Part shown: positions 40,243 through 50,269 of the stretch, one piece after another
Numbering within the stretch: the first letter of the stretch is position 1
Layout of the letters: every line of letters starts with the position of its first letter
Assembly: GCF_000586475.1 (NCBI RefSeq)
Contig: NZ_BAWJ01000011.1
Coordinates: forward strand, 52,675 to 116,674
Length of the DNA: 64,000 nt
Direction: 5' to 3'
Source of the DNA: Psychrobacter sp. JCM 18903
GTDB lineage: Bacteria; Pseudomonadota; Gammaproteobacteria; Pseudomonadales; Moraxellaceae
Notes under the pieces: model-generated
Database searches by the model: none
What the model saw: only the letters and a program-made list of their open reading frames with translations
What the model was told of the DNA's origin: nothing
Program-made: the position numbers and the translations under genes

Positions 40243-41085
40243 GTGGATATCATTTTATTAATTCAAGCTGTTATCATGGGTATCGTTGAAGGTATCACTG
40301 AATTTTTACCAATCTCTAGCACTGGCTACTTGATTTTATCAGCGGATTTGATGGGCTTTTGGACCAAAGAAAAAGTCGATTTATTTGTGGTAGTGGTGCA
40401 GCTTGGCGCTATCTTAGCGGTCATTTATGATTACTGGGACAGACTATGGCAAGCGCTGATGGGTCTGCTGACAGGCAAAGCTGAAAGCATGAGTAATCCA
40501 CGCCAGCTAGGACTTAGCTTGATTGTGGCGACTATTCCGGTGATGATCGTTGGCTTCACCTTCGCTGATGAGATTAAATCATATTTATTCAATCCCATCG
40601 TCGTGGCAATTATGCTGATTATCGGTGGCTTATTGATATTCTATGTAGAAAATCGCCCTAAAACGATTATTGCGCAAGAAGCAGAAGACGTCAGTCTAAA
40701 AACAGCGTTGATGATTGGTCTGCTGCAATGTCTGGCATTGATACCGGGAACATCACGCTCAGGCGCGACAATTATCGGCGCGCTATGGCTCGGCGTCTCA
40801 CGTAAAGCTTCCGCTGAATTTTCTTTCTTTTTGGGTATTCCAGTCATCGTGGGCGCGGCATTATTGGATTTGCTGAAGCACCATGATGTATTGACCAATA
40901 GCGAGGATTGGCTGGTATTAGGTATAGGTACGGTGGTGTCATTTATCGTCGCCTTACTCTGTATCCGTTTGCTAGTAGAATGGGTCAGTCGTCGTGATTT
41001 TAAAATATTTGCGTGGTTACGCATTATTACTGGCATCATTGTATTAATAGCGGCTTGGGGTTTTGGTTATCAAATGGCAGGCTAG
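40243..41085 (+). CDS. uppP: Undecaprenyl-diphosphatase (BacA/UppP)
   Basis: Membrane enzyme that recycles undecaprenyl diphosphate carrier for peptidoglycan; also confers bacitracin resistance. 280 residues with about eight helices. Active-site motifs are GIVEGITEFLPISSTGYLIL near residue 15 and IPGTSRSGATIIGALWLGVS near 168, with FFLGIPVIVGAALLDL after. Start is GTG 40243, nine bases after AGGAAA. Same direction as rsmJ, which follows 46 bases later. Confidence 0.96.
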   Translation: MDIILLIQAVIMGIVEGITEFLPISSTGYLILSADLMGFWTKEKVDLFVVVVQLGAILAVIYDYWDRLWQALMGLLTGKAESMSNPRQLGLSLIVATIPVMIVGFTFADEIKSYLFNPIVVAIMLIIGGLLIFYVENRPKTIIAQEAEDVSLKTALMIGLLQCLALIPGTSRSGATIIGALWLGVSRKASAEFSFFLGIPVIVGAALLDLLKHHDVLTNSEDWLVLGIGTVVSFIVALLCIRLLVEWVSRRDFKIFAWLRIITGIIVLIAAWGFGYQMAG

Positions 41086-41131
41086 AGCCGATTGTGGGAT
41101 GAGTCTATAAGCCGCGAATAGGAAAGTAGAG

Positions 41132-42042
41132 ATGACCGCTTCACGCCAAGGGTTCAAAGAGAGTAGTAACATTATGCACTGCCAACTATACTATGTCAGC
41201 GAGTCGCAGCATAGTCAGGTTGCAGATATACAAGCGTTGATAATCGCACATCAGTTGCCCATTATTTTACACCTTGAGCTGTTTACCGATAAGCTTAGTC
41301 AAAAACGTCGCCAGCAGTTAACCCAGGCAGCTACCCAACCTATATTGTTGTTGGATGAAAAAAATAAGCTATCATGGCTGAGCGATGGGTTAAGCGTTGC
41401 ACCAGAATGGGATAAGCTGCAACGCCGTGTGGTGAGTGCGGGGCGTAAGTCTGAGTTATTATTACAAGCGGTCAAAATTACATCGGACAGTCAGGTTATC
41501 GATGCCACAGCAGGCTTTGGTCATGACAGCTTGATATTAGCCAGTACGGGCGCTCAGGTCATCATGATCGAGCAGCAGCCTTGATGGCATTGTTATTGTT
41601 AGTAGAGCAGCAGCGTATGAGTGGGCTAGCAAATTGGCAAAAGCTGATGAGCCGTCTGCATATTATCAATACCGATGCGCTTGGCTATTTTGCAACTCTA
41701 GCAGCGGATACGATAGATGACGCTAAAGAAATCGATATGAAAGCAGTCGATGTGGTGTATCTGGATCCTATGTTTCCGGAAGACAGTTACCAAGATAGCA
41801 AAACGGGTAAAGGCGCTAAAGTGGGCAAGCACATGCAAGCCTTACACCAATTGGCTAGCCCACCAACGCTAGAACAAGAAGAACAGTTGCTACAAAGTGC
41901 GCAAGCAGCCATCCGTCAAAATGCTCAAACGTCTGGCCGCGTAGTCGTTAAGCGTCCGCAATTTGCGCCGTTACTTGCGCATCAACAACCAAGTGAGAGC
42001 TGGCATAACGAAGCCGTACGCTTTGATGGTTATTTTGTTTAA
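41132..42042 (+). CDS. rsmJ: 16S rRNA (guanine(1516)-N2)-methyltransferase RsmJ, frame broken once
   Basis: Uses SAM to methylate G1516 of 16S rRNA. GRKSELLLQAVKI, the SAM-binding VIDATAGFGHDSLILASTGA and MIEQQP match the family. One T restored near 41581 joins PLMALLLLVEQQRM. The second half has VDVVYLDPMFPEDSYQDSK and GRVVVKRPQFAPLL, both characteristic. Repaired length about 303. The first 14 residues before MHCQLYYVSES may not be translated; ATG 41174 is an alternative start. Confidence 0.93.
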
Positions 42043-42161
42043 TAGCCATTTTTTATGATAATGACTGTGCTTAGCTATTGAACTCAGTTATTGAGCTTAG
42101 AGTGCGCAGTTAGCAACTCCATATTTGTAAAATTAAGAGTGATTGGATTTAGGAGCAGGGA

Positions 42162-42401
42162 ATGTCGACGCTAATTATTTGGATCATGTGCAGGATTATT
42201 ATTAATAAATATCATGTTGCGCACCCGAATATTAAGCTAGAAGCCCGTTTAAAAGAGTTCAGTCGTCCTGAAGATTATGTGGCATTTTTGCGTCAACAAG
42301 CCGCACAAAAAGACAAAATCCCTGCCATTAAAGCCTTACGCAAACAATATCCTGAGCTGTCGCTCATCGAGGCCAACAAATTGTGGCAACAAATCCAGTA
42401 G
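42162..42401 (+). CDS. Small hypothetical protein, N-terminus doubtful
   Basis: The C-terminal 60 residues are a soluble charged helical protein (VAHPNIKLEARLKEFSRPED, AFLRQQAAQKDKIPAIKALR, LSLIEANKLWQQIQ). ATG 42162 follows AGGAG. The first 18 residues (MSTLIIWIMCRIII) do not fit. A different frame over the same bases reads SDANYLDHVQDYY, which looks more protein-like and is followed by NKYHVAHP in the main frame. Two frame errors may therefore garble the first 50 bases. No family recognised. Confidence 0.6.
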   Translation: MSTLIIWIMCRIIINKYHVAHPNIKLEARLKEFSRPEDYVAFLRQQAAQKDKIPAIKALRKQYPELSLIEANKLWQQIQ

Positions 42402-42508
42402 CTCGCCAATGTATTAATAATTCAATGTAATAGCACTTCATATAAGAGCTGCCGAAAAAGTAGGCAAACACGCACAAAAAAACCTTCTATTAATGATAAT
42501 AAAAAGCC

Positions 42509-43426
42509 ATGACATTTAACGACAAACTACAAGCTTACCTGCAGCTGACGCGCTTTGATAAACCAGTAGGTATAGAACTACTACTCTGGCCAACGCTATG
42601 GGGCGTAATGCTGGCGGCGATGGGTCAAGCGCAACAGCAAGGGGCAACAGCAGGCTTGCCAAGCCTCAAGATATTTGTACTTTTTGCGCTAGGCGCAATT
42701 TTTATGCGGGCGGCAGGTTGCGCGATCAATGATTTTGCCGATCGTAAGGTCGATGGTCATGTGACCCGCACCAAAGGACGTCCATTAGCTGATGGGCGTC
42801 TGTCTGCTAAAGAAGCAATCGCTGTTTTTTTAGTATTGGTATTACTCAGCGCCAGTTTGCTGTTCTTTTTGCCGATAGCCGTATTTTACTGGTCGCTTGG
42901 CGCAGTGTTATTGGCATTCATTTATCCATTTATGAAGCGTTTTACCCATTTGCCGCAGGTGTTTTTAGCAGCGGCTTTTGGTTGGGCGATACCGATGGCG
43001 TATGTGGCGATACAAGGCGCGCCTGATATCTGGTGTTGGCTGTTATTTGTCGCTTATATGTGTTGGACCGTGGCTTATGATACCCAGTATGCTATGGCTG
43101 ACCGTGAAGATGATTTAAAAATTGGGGTCAAATCAACGGCGATATTATTTGGTCGCTATGATGTGATTATTATCTCGCTGCTACAAACATTGTTTTTGCT
43201 TATCATGGGCGCGGTCATTTGGCATTACTTTGCACCGACAAGCTTAGGCCTGACGCCAGTATTTGGCTTGGCGTTAGTGGCGATGATGTTTGCTAAGCAA
43301 AATAGCGCTTGTGCTACTCGTAATGCAAGAGCCTGTTTTCAGGCGTTTTTAGCCAATATATGGGTAGGGCGTTACGTATTTGCTCTCATTGCAATCGCTT
43401 GTCTATGGACGACTTTTAATGGATAA
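42509..43426 (+). CDS. ubiA: 4-hydroxybenzoate octaprenyltransferase UbiA
   Basis: Membrane prenyltransferase that starts ubiquinone ring assembly. 305 residues with about nine helices. Two Asp-rich motifs: [20 protein letters not shown] near residue 75 and [20 protein letters not shown] near 195, both needed for Mg2+-diphosphate binding. [20 protein letters not shown] at the start is typical. The next gene overlaps its end by eight bases, so the two are likely co-translated. Confidence 0.96.
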   Translation: MTFNDKLQAYLQLTRFDKPVGIELLLWPTLWGVMLAAMGQAQQQGATAGLPSLKIFVLFALGAIFMRAAGCAINDFADRKVDGHVTRTKGRPLADGRLSAKEAIAVFLVLVLLSASLLFFLPIAVFYWSLGAVLLAFIYPFMKRFTHLPQVFLAAAFGWAIPMAYVAIQGAPDIWCWLLFVAYMCWTVAYDTQYAMADREDDLKIGVKSTAILFGRYDVIIISLLQTLFLLIMGAVIWHYFAPTSLGLTPVFGLALVAMMFAKQNSACATRNARACFQAFLANIWVGRYVFALIAIACLWTTFNG

Positions 43427-44093
43427 CTTCAAAAAGCTCTCAAAGTCAAAAGCGAAAAAATCTTCTGATGCCAATGCACCTGTCATCGATTATCAAGCAA
43501 AGCTAGCTGAGCATGGATTAACACGCGAACAAGTGATCGCCACCGAGCGTAAATTGGCTAAGTTTGCTAATACGATGGATTCGCTGGTACGTGTGCCTTT
43601 TACCAAACAAGGCATGGGTGCAGATGCGGCGCTTTCAACGATTCCGCTGGCAGGAGATTTAGCAGGACTGGCTTTAACCAGCTATGCTTTTGTATTAGGG
43701 CGTCAGCTGGGTGTGCCAGCGCATAAAATGACGCCTGCGGTCAGACTGGCACTCATTGATATGGTCGTTGGTATCGTACCGGGTATTGGCACGCTGCTCG
43801 ATATTTTTATTCGCCCCAGTCGTAAGACTTTAGGCATCGTGCATGAGCATCTGCACGATGAATATGGTATTACTGAAACGATGCACATGGATCGGCCGTT
43901 TTTGCATCAATCGCTTGAAGATAAGCAGCGTAGCCGTTTTGGCGCTTTTTGGCGCAATCCTATCATTGCGTGGTTGTATTTGCACATTCCTGATCTGTTG
44001 GGACTAATCGTTATTGTAGTGATTGGTTGGGGACTGTGGGCAGTAATCAGTTGGCTGGTCAGTCTGTTTGGAAAGGTAACTGGATTTGGTTAG
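43419..44093 (+). CDS. DUF4112 domain membrane protein
   Basis: Start ATG 43419 ([15 protein letters not shown]) overlaps the ubiA stop by eight bases. About 224 residues. DUF4112 signature: [16 protein letters not shown], then [20 protein letters not shown] and [20 protein letters not shown], followed by [12 protein letters not shown] and a C-terminal membrane segment ([20 protein letters not shown]). Function unknown in general. Confidence 0.85.
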   Translation: MDNFKKLSKSKAKKSSDANAPVIDYQAKLAEHGLTREQVIATERKLAKFANTMDSLVRVPFTKQGMGADAALSTIPLAGDLAGLALTSYAFVLGRQLGVPAHKMTPAVRLALIDMVVGIVPGIGTLLDIFIRPSRKTLGIVHEHLHDEYGITETMHMDRPFLHQSLEDKQRSRFGAFWRNPIIAWLYLHIPDLLGLIVIVVIGWGLWAVISWLVSLFGKVTGFG

Positions 44094-44106
44094 AGAAAAG
44101 TTAATA

Positions 44107-44154
44107 GCATTAAAAAGGCGGCAAATATCATAAATATTTGCGCCTTTTTAATGC
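44107..44154. terminator. Bidirectional terminator between the DUF4112 gene and the lipoprotein gene
   Basis: Long stem GCATTAAAAAGGC...GCCTTTTTAATGC with an inner GCAAATAT/ATATTTGC and one bulged G. It lies between convergent genes. Confidence 0.88.
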
Positions 44155-44211
44155 TCAAGAGATTTCTTTTATGTAACTTTTTAAAGGTTCTAAGCTGTAT
44201 TTTTTAATCAA

Positions 44212-44853
44212 TTACTCAGTGATGACTTCTGCTTCGGCACTGACTGCATCAAAGCTAGTAATTTTGTTATTTTGGACAAGGTCGATAGTACCACCGCCTG
44301 CATGACTGACCAGTTGGATGCTGCCATCGCTTGATCGATAAGTTGGGTTATTGCCTTGGCCTTCTGGCGCACTTAGTGTCATTTTTGGTTTGTTCGGTAG
44401 GCTAATGATAGCGTTGAGTACGCCTGCTGCTGAGGTTTCAAAAACGACCGAGAGTGATTCACCAGCCGCATTTTTATAACGGACATCAGTAATTTGCGCG
44501 CCTTTAATGGCTTGTTCTGGATTTGGTGCTGGTGCAGTATTGTTTGCTACCGAGTCTGTTGCACCAAGGTCATTCTCTAGCTCAGTTAAACTTACATCTT
44601 GTTCTGAGCTTACTTCAGGATTTGCGATATCATCACCATTATCAGCGGTCGTATCAACATTAATATTGGTAGTCACGGGTGTGGTTTGTACTGCCGCTTC
44701 AGAGATTGTTTCGTTATCTGTCTCAGGCTCTGGTGTTTTTTGGCAAGCACTCAATAGTGAGAGACTTAAAAAAATAGCAGAAATCGCTTGAAAAAAGGGT
44801 TTTGATTTTGCAATTGTAAGAGCATCGATTTTCATAATCATACGGCTACCCAT
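44212..44853 (-). CDS. Lipoprotein of unknown function
   Basis: 213 residues from ATG 44853; the in-frame ATGs at 44841 and 44835 (MKIDALTIAKSK) are equally possible. Signal peptide FFQAISAIFLSLSLLSAC with a lipobox LSAC. A long acidic Thr/Asp/Asn-rich linker (about residues 40-115) follows, then a small beta-rich domain (ITDVRYKNAAGESLSVVFET, PEGQGNNPTYRSSDGSIQLV, GGTIDLVQNN). The latter faintly recalls lysozyme-inhibitor (MliC-type) folds but I would not assign it. Confidence 0.7.
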   Translation of the reverse strand: MGSRMIMKIDALTIAKSKPFFQAISAIFLSLSLLSACQKTPEPETDNETISEAAVQTTPVTTNINVDTTADNGDDIANPEVSSEQDVSLTELENDLGATDSVANNTAPAPNPEQAIKGAQITDVRYKNAAGESLSVVFETSAAGVLNAIISLPNKPKMTLSAPEGQGNNPTYRSSDGSIQLVSHAGGGTIDLVQNNKITSFDAVSAEAEVITE

Positions 44854-44970
44854 TGGCAGAGTTTTTGTTTAAATATAGTGAACGACGTAGAATTATTTAT
44901 CCCTCACAGTCAAATATGACCGTCATCTGCTATTACTATCAATTTCTTGCTTACTATCTACAGGCATTAC

Positions 44971-45603
44971 TTATTTCAGTTTTAGGTTGTCGGCTGCCAT
45001 ACCGCTTTCTTTATACACGTCATCTAAGTATCGATGGCTGGCAAGTAGCTTGTCTACAACGCCACTTTGGCTTTGAATATTGAGCTTTTGAGAAAAGTCT
45101 AAAATCGAGTTTAATTGATCTAATACCATGTCATAGCTGGTATTTTGTTTGTCGGTATCAATAATGACTGTTTTGGCATAATGTTGATCGAGGCTAAGGT
45201 AGTCGCTAATCAATTCTGGAACACGTGTGGTGATGAGTTTATTGAGGGTAAATAGCTGTGATTCAGTGATTTCTTCATGATGGGTAGACTCATATTGTTG
45301 TCCAATATCGTCCATAGTCACTCGAAACGTCTTAGGTACTTGCTCGTCATAAAGTAGCTTGATAAAAGGATGTCGAGCTGAAAAATTAATCATGCTGAGC
45401 CCGTTAGCTCGCTCATGATTTACCTCGTTGTTTACAGCCATATCTGCTTTAGACTGGGTAGCGACAAGATTCGCAGAAGCCAAGTATTCTTGATGCCGCT
45501 GTATAGAAGCAATCTGTGTGTGCTTAGACTTTTCTTTCATCACAAAAAATATGGGCACAATAACAATTAGGCTAAGCAAAATGAGTAAGGTAAAAAAAGA
45601 CAT
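44971..45603 (-). CDS. Membrane-anchored hypothetical protein
   Basis: 210 residues. One N-terminal membrane helix (FFTLLILLSLIVIVPIFFV) with Lys after it, then a soluble helical domain (MINFSARHPFIKLLYDEQV, RVTMDDIGQQYESTHHEEI, LITTRVPELISDYLSLDQHY). No family recognised. The frame is open and the neighbouring gene points away. Confidence 0.65.
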   Translation of the reverse strand: MSFFTLLILLSLIVIVPIFFVMKEKSKHTQIASIQRHQEYLASANLVATQSKADMAVNNEVNHERANGLSMINFSARHPFIKLLYDEQVPKTFRVTMDDIGQQYESTHHEEITESQLFTLNKLITTRVPELISDYLSLDQHYAKTVIIDTDKQNTSYDMVLDQLNSILDFSQKLNIQSQSGVVDKLLASHRYLDDVYKESGMAADNLKLK

Positions 45604-45710
45604 GTCGGGGCTCTGTCATAAAAAATGCTATTTATTAAAAAAAAGTTTTTAGATTACAATATAACATGCTTGTGTTATGTTAAGGCAAAATAGCGGTCGA
45701 TAAAAGTTGT

Positions 45711-45770
45711 ATCTCGCTACTGTTTATCTCGCTATTATGTATCTTACCACTATATATCTTACGACTAAGT
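45711..45770. repeat. Four degenerate 15-bp tandem units upstream of the YiaA-like gene
   Basis: ATCTCGCTACTGTTT, ATCTCGCTATTATGT, ATCTTACCACTATAT and ATCTTACGACTAAGT in one register, ending 25 bases before the start codon. Confidence 0.7.
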
Positions 45771-45795
45771 GTTTGCCTATTTCTAATTAAGGAAG

Positions 45796-46356
45796 ATGAT
45801 GAATAATGACACGATTACTAAGAGTCAGCTAGCCGCTTATAAACCAACTACTGCTTATGTCGGGACTTCTTGGGCGGTGATGTTGGTGGGTGTCCTAGCG
45901 TATTTACTTGGCTTATGGAATGCACAGAGTATGTTATTAAATGAAAAAGGCTATTATATAGCGGTGCTGGCGCTAGGTCTTTATTCAGCAATTAGTTTGC
46001 AAAAAACCCTTCGTGATCGTAGCGAAGGTATTCCAACAACCAATATGTATTATCTAATCAGCTGGGCGGCTCTTGGATTATCCATTGCGCTAATCGCTAT
46101 TGGTTTGATGAATGCGGGAAGTTTAAGCTTAAGTGAAAAAGGCTTTTATATGATGGCATTTACCATGAGTTTATTTGCTGCAGTGACCATTCAAAAAAAC
46201 ACCCGTGACGAAGCACAGATTCGGACTTTAACTGCCCCAATGATTACGACTGATACTCAAAGTAGTACTAAAATTGGTCATCAAGAGTCCCGCGACTCTG
46301 ACACTGGAAAATCACTTTTTGGTGCGGTTAAATCTAGAATGGAAGGCACTGATTAA
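45796..46356 (+). CDS. YiaA/YiaB family inner membrane protein with two two-helix domains
   Basis: 186 residues. The YiaAB domain occurs twice: SWAVMLVGVLAYLLGLWNA with EKGYYIAVLALGLYSAISLQ, and SWAALGLSIALIAIGLMNAG with EKGFYMMAFTMSLFAAVTIQ. Each unit is two helices with a conserved LNEKG/LSEKG link. The C-terminus is polar. Start ATG 45796 or 45799, after AAGGAAG. The family is known but has no clear function. Confidence 0.85.
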   Translation: MMNNDTITKSQLAAYKPTTAYVGTSWAVMLVGVLAYLLGLWNAQSMLLNEKGYYIAVLALGLYSAISLQKTLRDRSEGIPTTNMYYLISWAALGLSIALIAIGLMNAGSLSLSEKGFYMMAFTMSLFAAVTIQKNTRDEAQIRTLTAPMITTDTQSSTKIGHQESRDSDTGKSLFGAVKSRMEGTD

Positions 46357-46373
46357 ACCTTTGACTAAAAATC

Positions 46374-48554
46374 TCAAGTAAGCGGTGTTTGTAAACGCGT
46401 ACGATTTGGCGACAGGCGCGCAAGCATCGCTGTTGATAAGGGGGCAAATGCTCCTAACATCATATCTGTTAACGCTTCAGCACATATTGGTGCAATGGCA
46501 TACCCTTTAGCACCCATCGCACTCATTACCCAAATTCTTTTGCTGTCTGCTAACGCTCCAACGATGGGGTGATAATCAGGCGTTTGCGTGCGAATCCCCG
46601 CTCGTCCTTGCCACAAACTAATATCTGTTGGAATAATCGAGTCCATCTCAGGAATGGCAGTCACTAGTTTGTCTCGGCTAATCTGATGCTCTTCTGTGCG
46701 GATATCTATGTCTGTATCATTACGTATAAAGCTTGCGCCTAATAAAAACTGAGAGTGCTGTTCTATAACATCGTTCAATTGTGCATCGCCTGTTTGCGCG
46801 GTAAATAATGCACAGTAGCCACTATATTTAAGCGGTATTTTGGGCAATATGGTGAGCTGTTCGGTTGTGGGCGTAAACCAAGAAAGCTGACCACGAATTT
46901 TACGACAATCAAAAATACGCTTGTCCAGTTGATGGCTCTCAAAAGCTGCGCAAATGACCACGTTATCAGCGCTAATGGATATCGTCTGCTTATCCTGATT
47001 ATTGCCTTCGATACAAGCATTTTCTTCTGTTTCGCTAATACTCTTAACGTCTACTTGCTGAAAGTGGATGAGCGGATGCATTAGGATAGTATCTTTTAAT
47101 GCTTGCGGATTGACCAAGCCAGACTGCGGTAAATACAAATTCTCTGATAAATCTTGTGTTTTTAACCCGCTGACAGTTTGCGCCTGCTCATGGGATAGTG
47201 TGGTGGCCATCTCATCGGGGTAATCAGCGATTTGCTCTGTGCCAATATTGGCTTTCATAAGCAGATCAAGAGCACCCGTTGGTTCAAGTATTGGCACTAA
47301 TCCTAATTTTTCAGCATCTACATTTAAGCATCGATATAGCCTGCTGCTATAGAGATAGCCTATGGTATGCAAATGTTCATCGACATGATGAATGGGCGTC
47401 ATCTTAGGAGCGAGCAGAGCACGAGGGTTGCCTGATGCGCCTGCCAAAGGTGCTGATTTATCTAGCAAAGTCACTTGAATACCACGATTGGCCAATGACC
47501 AAGCCGTTAATAGCCCTGAAACGCCAGCGCCAATGACAATGCTATGGGCGGGCAGGTTGTCAGTGGGTTTGGTAGATTGGCTATCGTTGTCGGGCGCGGC
47601 GGTGCTAGCATTATTGTAAGAGGTTATGTCTTTACTATTTATGTCTTTACTATTTATGTCTTTACTATTGTTGCCATTATTATTGTCAGTTAAATTTATG
47701 GTATCCAGCATGATCGCCGTTAGCATTTCGTTCTTACGACCAAAGCCTTTCACTTTTTTAATCTGAAAGCCACAATCTTGCAGCGCACGTTTGACGATAC
47801 CGGCACAGCTATAGGTGGCGGCAGTTGTATTGGGTCGTGATAAACGCTGCATTTGTGCAAAAATACTATCCGCCCACAAGGTACTATTGCAAGAGGGCGC
47901 AAAACCATCTAAAAACCAAGCGTCAACATAAGGTGCATGCGAGCTAGAAGAGTTACTTGATAGTTTGGCTAAGCTCTCAGCTGCGTCACCCAACCATATA
48001 TCAAAAGTCAAATTATCATCAAAGAAACTCAAACGATGACAGCCCGCGATAAGAGGCGGATAGGCCGCCAATAATAGCTCTATTAGTGTTGTCAATTCAG
48101 GCGCGCGCTGTCCCCATAAGGCAAGTATTTGGGTAAGGTCGGTAAGGGGTATCGGGAACTTTTCAGTGGTAATAAAATGCAGTTTTGCAGTTGCTAATTG
48201 AGGGTGTATATCCCGCAGCTGTCGCCATAGCTGCCACGTAGCGAGAAAATTCAGTCCAGTACCAAAGCCCAATTCAGCAATCGTAAAGCATTGCTTTGGT
48301 GCAAGATTGGTCAGTCGTTCAGGCAATTGATTGTGCGCCAAAAACACATGACGCGATTCCGCTAAACCATCAGCATTTGAGAAGTAAACATCACCAAACT
48401 CACCCGATACAGGCACTTTATTACCCGTATCATCCATCTGCCAATCAATCTTGGCAGGGGTGATATTTGATGAGTGAATGCTTAGTGACTGAGTGTTTTT
48501 AGAGGATGTCGACGATGTATCAGTATCTTTTGATTCGAACGTGGATTTAGACAT
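46374..48554 (-). CDS. mnmC: Bifunctional tRNA mnm5s2U34 biosynthesis protein MnmC
   Basis: The N-terminal SAM-dependent methyltransferase (residues about 30-280: [36 protein letters not shown]) makes mnm5s2U from nm5s2U. The C-terminal FAD oxidoreductase (from about 340: [55 protein letters not shown]) removes the carboxymethyl group. 726 residues with an intact frame. The linker between the domains (about 290-330) is poor in complexity and contains an in-frame threefold repeat of NSKDI-type residues encoded by a perfect 15-bp tandem repeat. It is convergent with the YiaA-like gene with only 17 bases between. Confidence 0.95.
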   Translation of the reverse strand: MSKSTFESKDTDTSSTSSKNTQSLSIHSSNITPAKIDWQMDDTGNKVPVSGEFGDVYFSNADGLAESRHVFLAHNQLPERLTNLAPKQCFTIAELGFGTGLNFLATWQLWRQLRDIHPQLATAKLHFITTEKFPIPLTDLTQILALWGQRAPELTTLIELLLAAYPPLIAGCHRLSFFDDNLTFDIWLGDAAESLAKLSSNSSSSHAPYVDAWFLDGFAPSCNSTLWADSIFAQMQRLSRPNTTAATYSCAGIVKRALQDCGFQIKKVKGFGRKNEMLTAIMLDTINLTDNNNGNNSKDINSKDINSKDITSYNNASTAAPDNDSQSTKPTDNLPAHSIVIGAGVSGLLTAWSLANRGIQVTLLDKSAPLAGASGNPRALLAPKMTPIHHVDEHLHTIGYLYSSRLYRCLNVDAEKLGLVPILEPTGALDLLMKANIGTEQIADYPDEMATTLSHEQAQTVSGLKTQDLSENLYLPQSGLVNPQALKDTILMHPLIHFQQVDVKSISETEENACIEGNNQDKQTISISADNVVICAAFESHQLDKRIFDCRKIRGQLSWFTPTTEQLTILPKIPLKYSGYCALFTAQTGDAQLNDVIEQHSQFLLGASFIRNDTDIDIRTEEHQISRDKLVTAIPEMDSIIPTDISLWQGRAGIRTQTPDYHPIVGALADSKRIWVMSAMGAKGYAIAPICAEALTDMMLGAFAPLSTAMLARLSPNRTRLQTPLT
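47625..47669. repeat. Perfect 15-bp tandem repeat, three copies, inside mnmC
   Basis: TATGTCTTTACTATT occurs three times in direct succession, in frame, giving an NSKDI-type repeat in the domain linker. Copy number could change without breaking the frame. Confidence 0.92.
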
Positions 48555-48598
48555 AGACAGTCACATAAGATAAATCAATAAAAAGCGCGTGGTACTAG

Positions 48599-49039
48599 TT
48601 ACCAGCGTTCACGGCGGACAAACACCAACCAAGAAATAAAAATACCGACCAGTAAGCTAATTAACACAGTAAATGCACCGTATAAAAAAAGCTGACCTTT
48701 GCTCTCGTAGACCAAAACATTTACTTGAGTTTGCAAGTCATTCAACTCGCGCTGCAACTGTGCATTACGGCTTAATAGCTGCTGATTGGCATCGGATAAC
48801 GCCTTATCAGATGGTTGTAATTGCGCCGCCAATGTATCGCTGATATTCATCACTGAGTTTTTCGTTGGTTGAGCGGTCGATATTGGTTGAGCTGGCACGG
48901 GTGTCGTGAGTGTTGGATCAGCCACATCGATAGCTGTCACCGTCGGCGCAGCCTGTGCTGAAACAGTAGCCATAAAAATCATACTAACAATGCTACGCTG
49001 ATAAGAGCGACTTTTTAACAAAGATAGGCACTGAATCAC
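48599..49039 (-). CDS. Exported coiled-coil protein with C-terminal membrane helix
   Basis: 146 residues. Signal-like N-terminus (SIVSMIFMATVSAQAAP), Pro/Thr-rich linker, short coiled coil (ANQQLLSRNAQLQRELNDLQ) and a C-terminal helix (LYGAFTVLISLLVGIFISWL) followed by VRRERW. Start overlaps the stop of the YciI gene by four bases, so it is co-translated with it. The family is unknown to me; the layout resembles SH3-less TIGR04211-like proteins, but no SH3 domain is present. Confidence 0.7.
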   Translation of the reverse strand: MIQCLSLLKSRSYQRSIVSMIFMATVSAQAAPTVTAIDVADPTLTTPVPAQPISTAQPTKNSVMNISDTLAAQLQPSDKALSDANQQLLSRNAQLQRELNDLQTQVNVLVYESKGQLFLYGAFTVLISLLVGIFISWLVFVRRERW

Positions 49040-49365
49040 GATTTTGCTACTTTAACTGATGCGCTGTCATCCGCTTTTGGCAATGTATGAATAAAGGGTT
49101 TGATATCTACGTGACTGTACACGCCATCACGTAAGTAAGGCTCATCGTTTGCCCATGCTTGCGCTGCTTCTGCAGAGTCAAAGTCAGCAATAATTAAGCT
49201 GCCTGACATCTCGCCTTTGCCATGCTCGATGGGTGTTGGACCAGCGATAATCAGTCGATTGTCATGATCTAAAGCTTGCAAGCGTTCGACATGTTCAGCG
49301 CGGGTAATCTGACGTTGTGCGCTGCTATTGGCCACGTCATGACCAATAATGGCAAATAAGGACAT
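49036..49365 (-). CDS. YciI-like (YCII-related) protein
   Basis: 109 residues. MSLFAIIGHDVANSSAQRQ, RAEHVERLQALDHDNRLIIA, GPTPIEHGKGEMSGSLIIAD and SAEAAQAWANDEPYLRDGVY match the YCII alpha/beta fold, including the conserved His and Asp. Start follows AGGAAG. It lies between yciB and a membrane protein, as in related genomes. Confidence 0.92.
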   Translation of the reverse strand: MSLFAIIGHDVANSSAQRQITRAEHVERLQALDHDNRLIIAGPTPIEHGKGEMSGSLIIADFDSAEAAQAWANDEPYLRDGVYSHVDIKPFIHTLPKADDSASVKVAKS

Positions 49366-49495
49366 GAGACTTCCTCGATTAATAAAAATTATGATTAATT
49401 TAAAGTGTTTTGCTTAATGCGCCCGAGCTAATTGCGATTAATGATTGTCGCTATTGGCATTTAGAGATAGCATTGGCTCTATTATAAAATGAGTA

Positions 49496-50047
49496 TTATT
49501 TGACGGTTTTATCGGCGAGCGCAGGGTTGAGGTGCTTTTTTAATACGGCAAACTGGGCGATGACGAATACCAACATAATCGGAATCCAGCCATAAGTTTT
49601 AAAGTTAATCCATGCCTCATCTGACATCGTAAACGCTGTGATATAATGCAGTATGCCCATAAAGGCAAAAAACAGTGCCCAAGCGAGAGTGAGTTTTTTC
49701 CAACCACTCATCGTCAGCAAAAAAACATCTTTCATCGCCAGTTGCATCAGTGGCTTATTAATCGCAGCACTGACTAAAAGTGTTAGTGCAAAGATACCGT
49801 TGATAATAGGTGACTTCCAACGCAGATAGATATCATCACGCAATAATAAAGTACCACCACAAAACAAAATGGTTAATAGTAAGACAACCCATTGCTGTTT
49901 ATCAAAAGTGCCTTTTTGGCGAATAAAATGAATGGCATAAACGACGATGGTGGCGATAAGCAACGCACCTGCCCCCGCTAGGATACCACTGTAGCGAGCA
50001 GCAATAAAAAAGGCAATTAAGGGAATAAAGTCTAATAAAGCTTTCAT
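49496..50047 (-). CDS. yciB: YciB family septation/inner membrane protein
   Basis: 183 residues from ATG 50047 (MKALLDFIPLIAFF), the family's usual start; a TTG seven codons upstream is the alternative. Five helices with KALLDFIPLI, LRDDIYLRWKSPIINGIFAL, MSGWKKLTLAWALFFAFMG and DEAWINFKTYG, all typical of intracellular septation protein A. Role is in cell envelope synthesis and cell shape in E. coli. Confidence 0.92.
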   Translation of the reverse strand: MKALLDFIPLIAFFIAARYSGILAGAGALLIATIVVYAIHFIRQKGTFDKQQWVVLLLTILFCGGTLLLRDDIYLRWKSPIINGIFALTLLVSAAINKPLMQLAMKDVFLLTMSGWKKLTLAWALFFAFMGILHYITAFTMSDEAWINFKTYGWIPIMLVFVIAQFAVLKKHLNPALADKTVK

Positions 50048-50269
50048 AGCAAAGGGGATGTCCGACAAAAACGTATGGGGTAGTTTACACGTCTACTGCG
50101 CCAAAAAAAAGCAATCAACACGATAATCATGCTATATCACAGGCCTGCGTAGCAATATCTGATGATTATGACTCATAATCATGACAACTGCCAAATATAA
50201 CGGCTTATTGCAATGTGCTCATTTTTTTTATTTTCTACACTTTTAATTTTTAATGCTAAGGCTTCTCTT

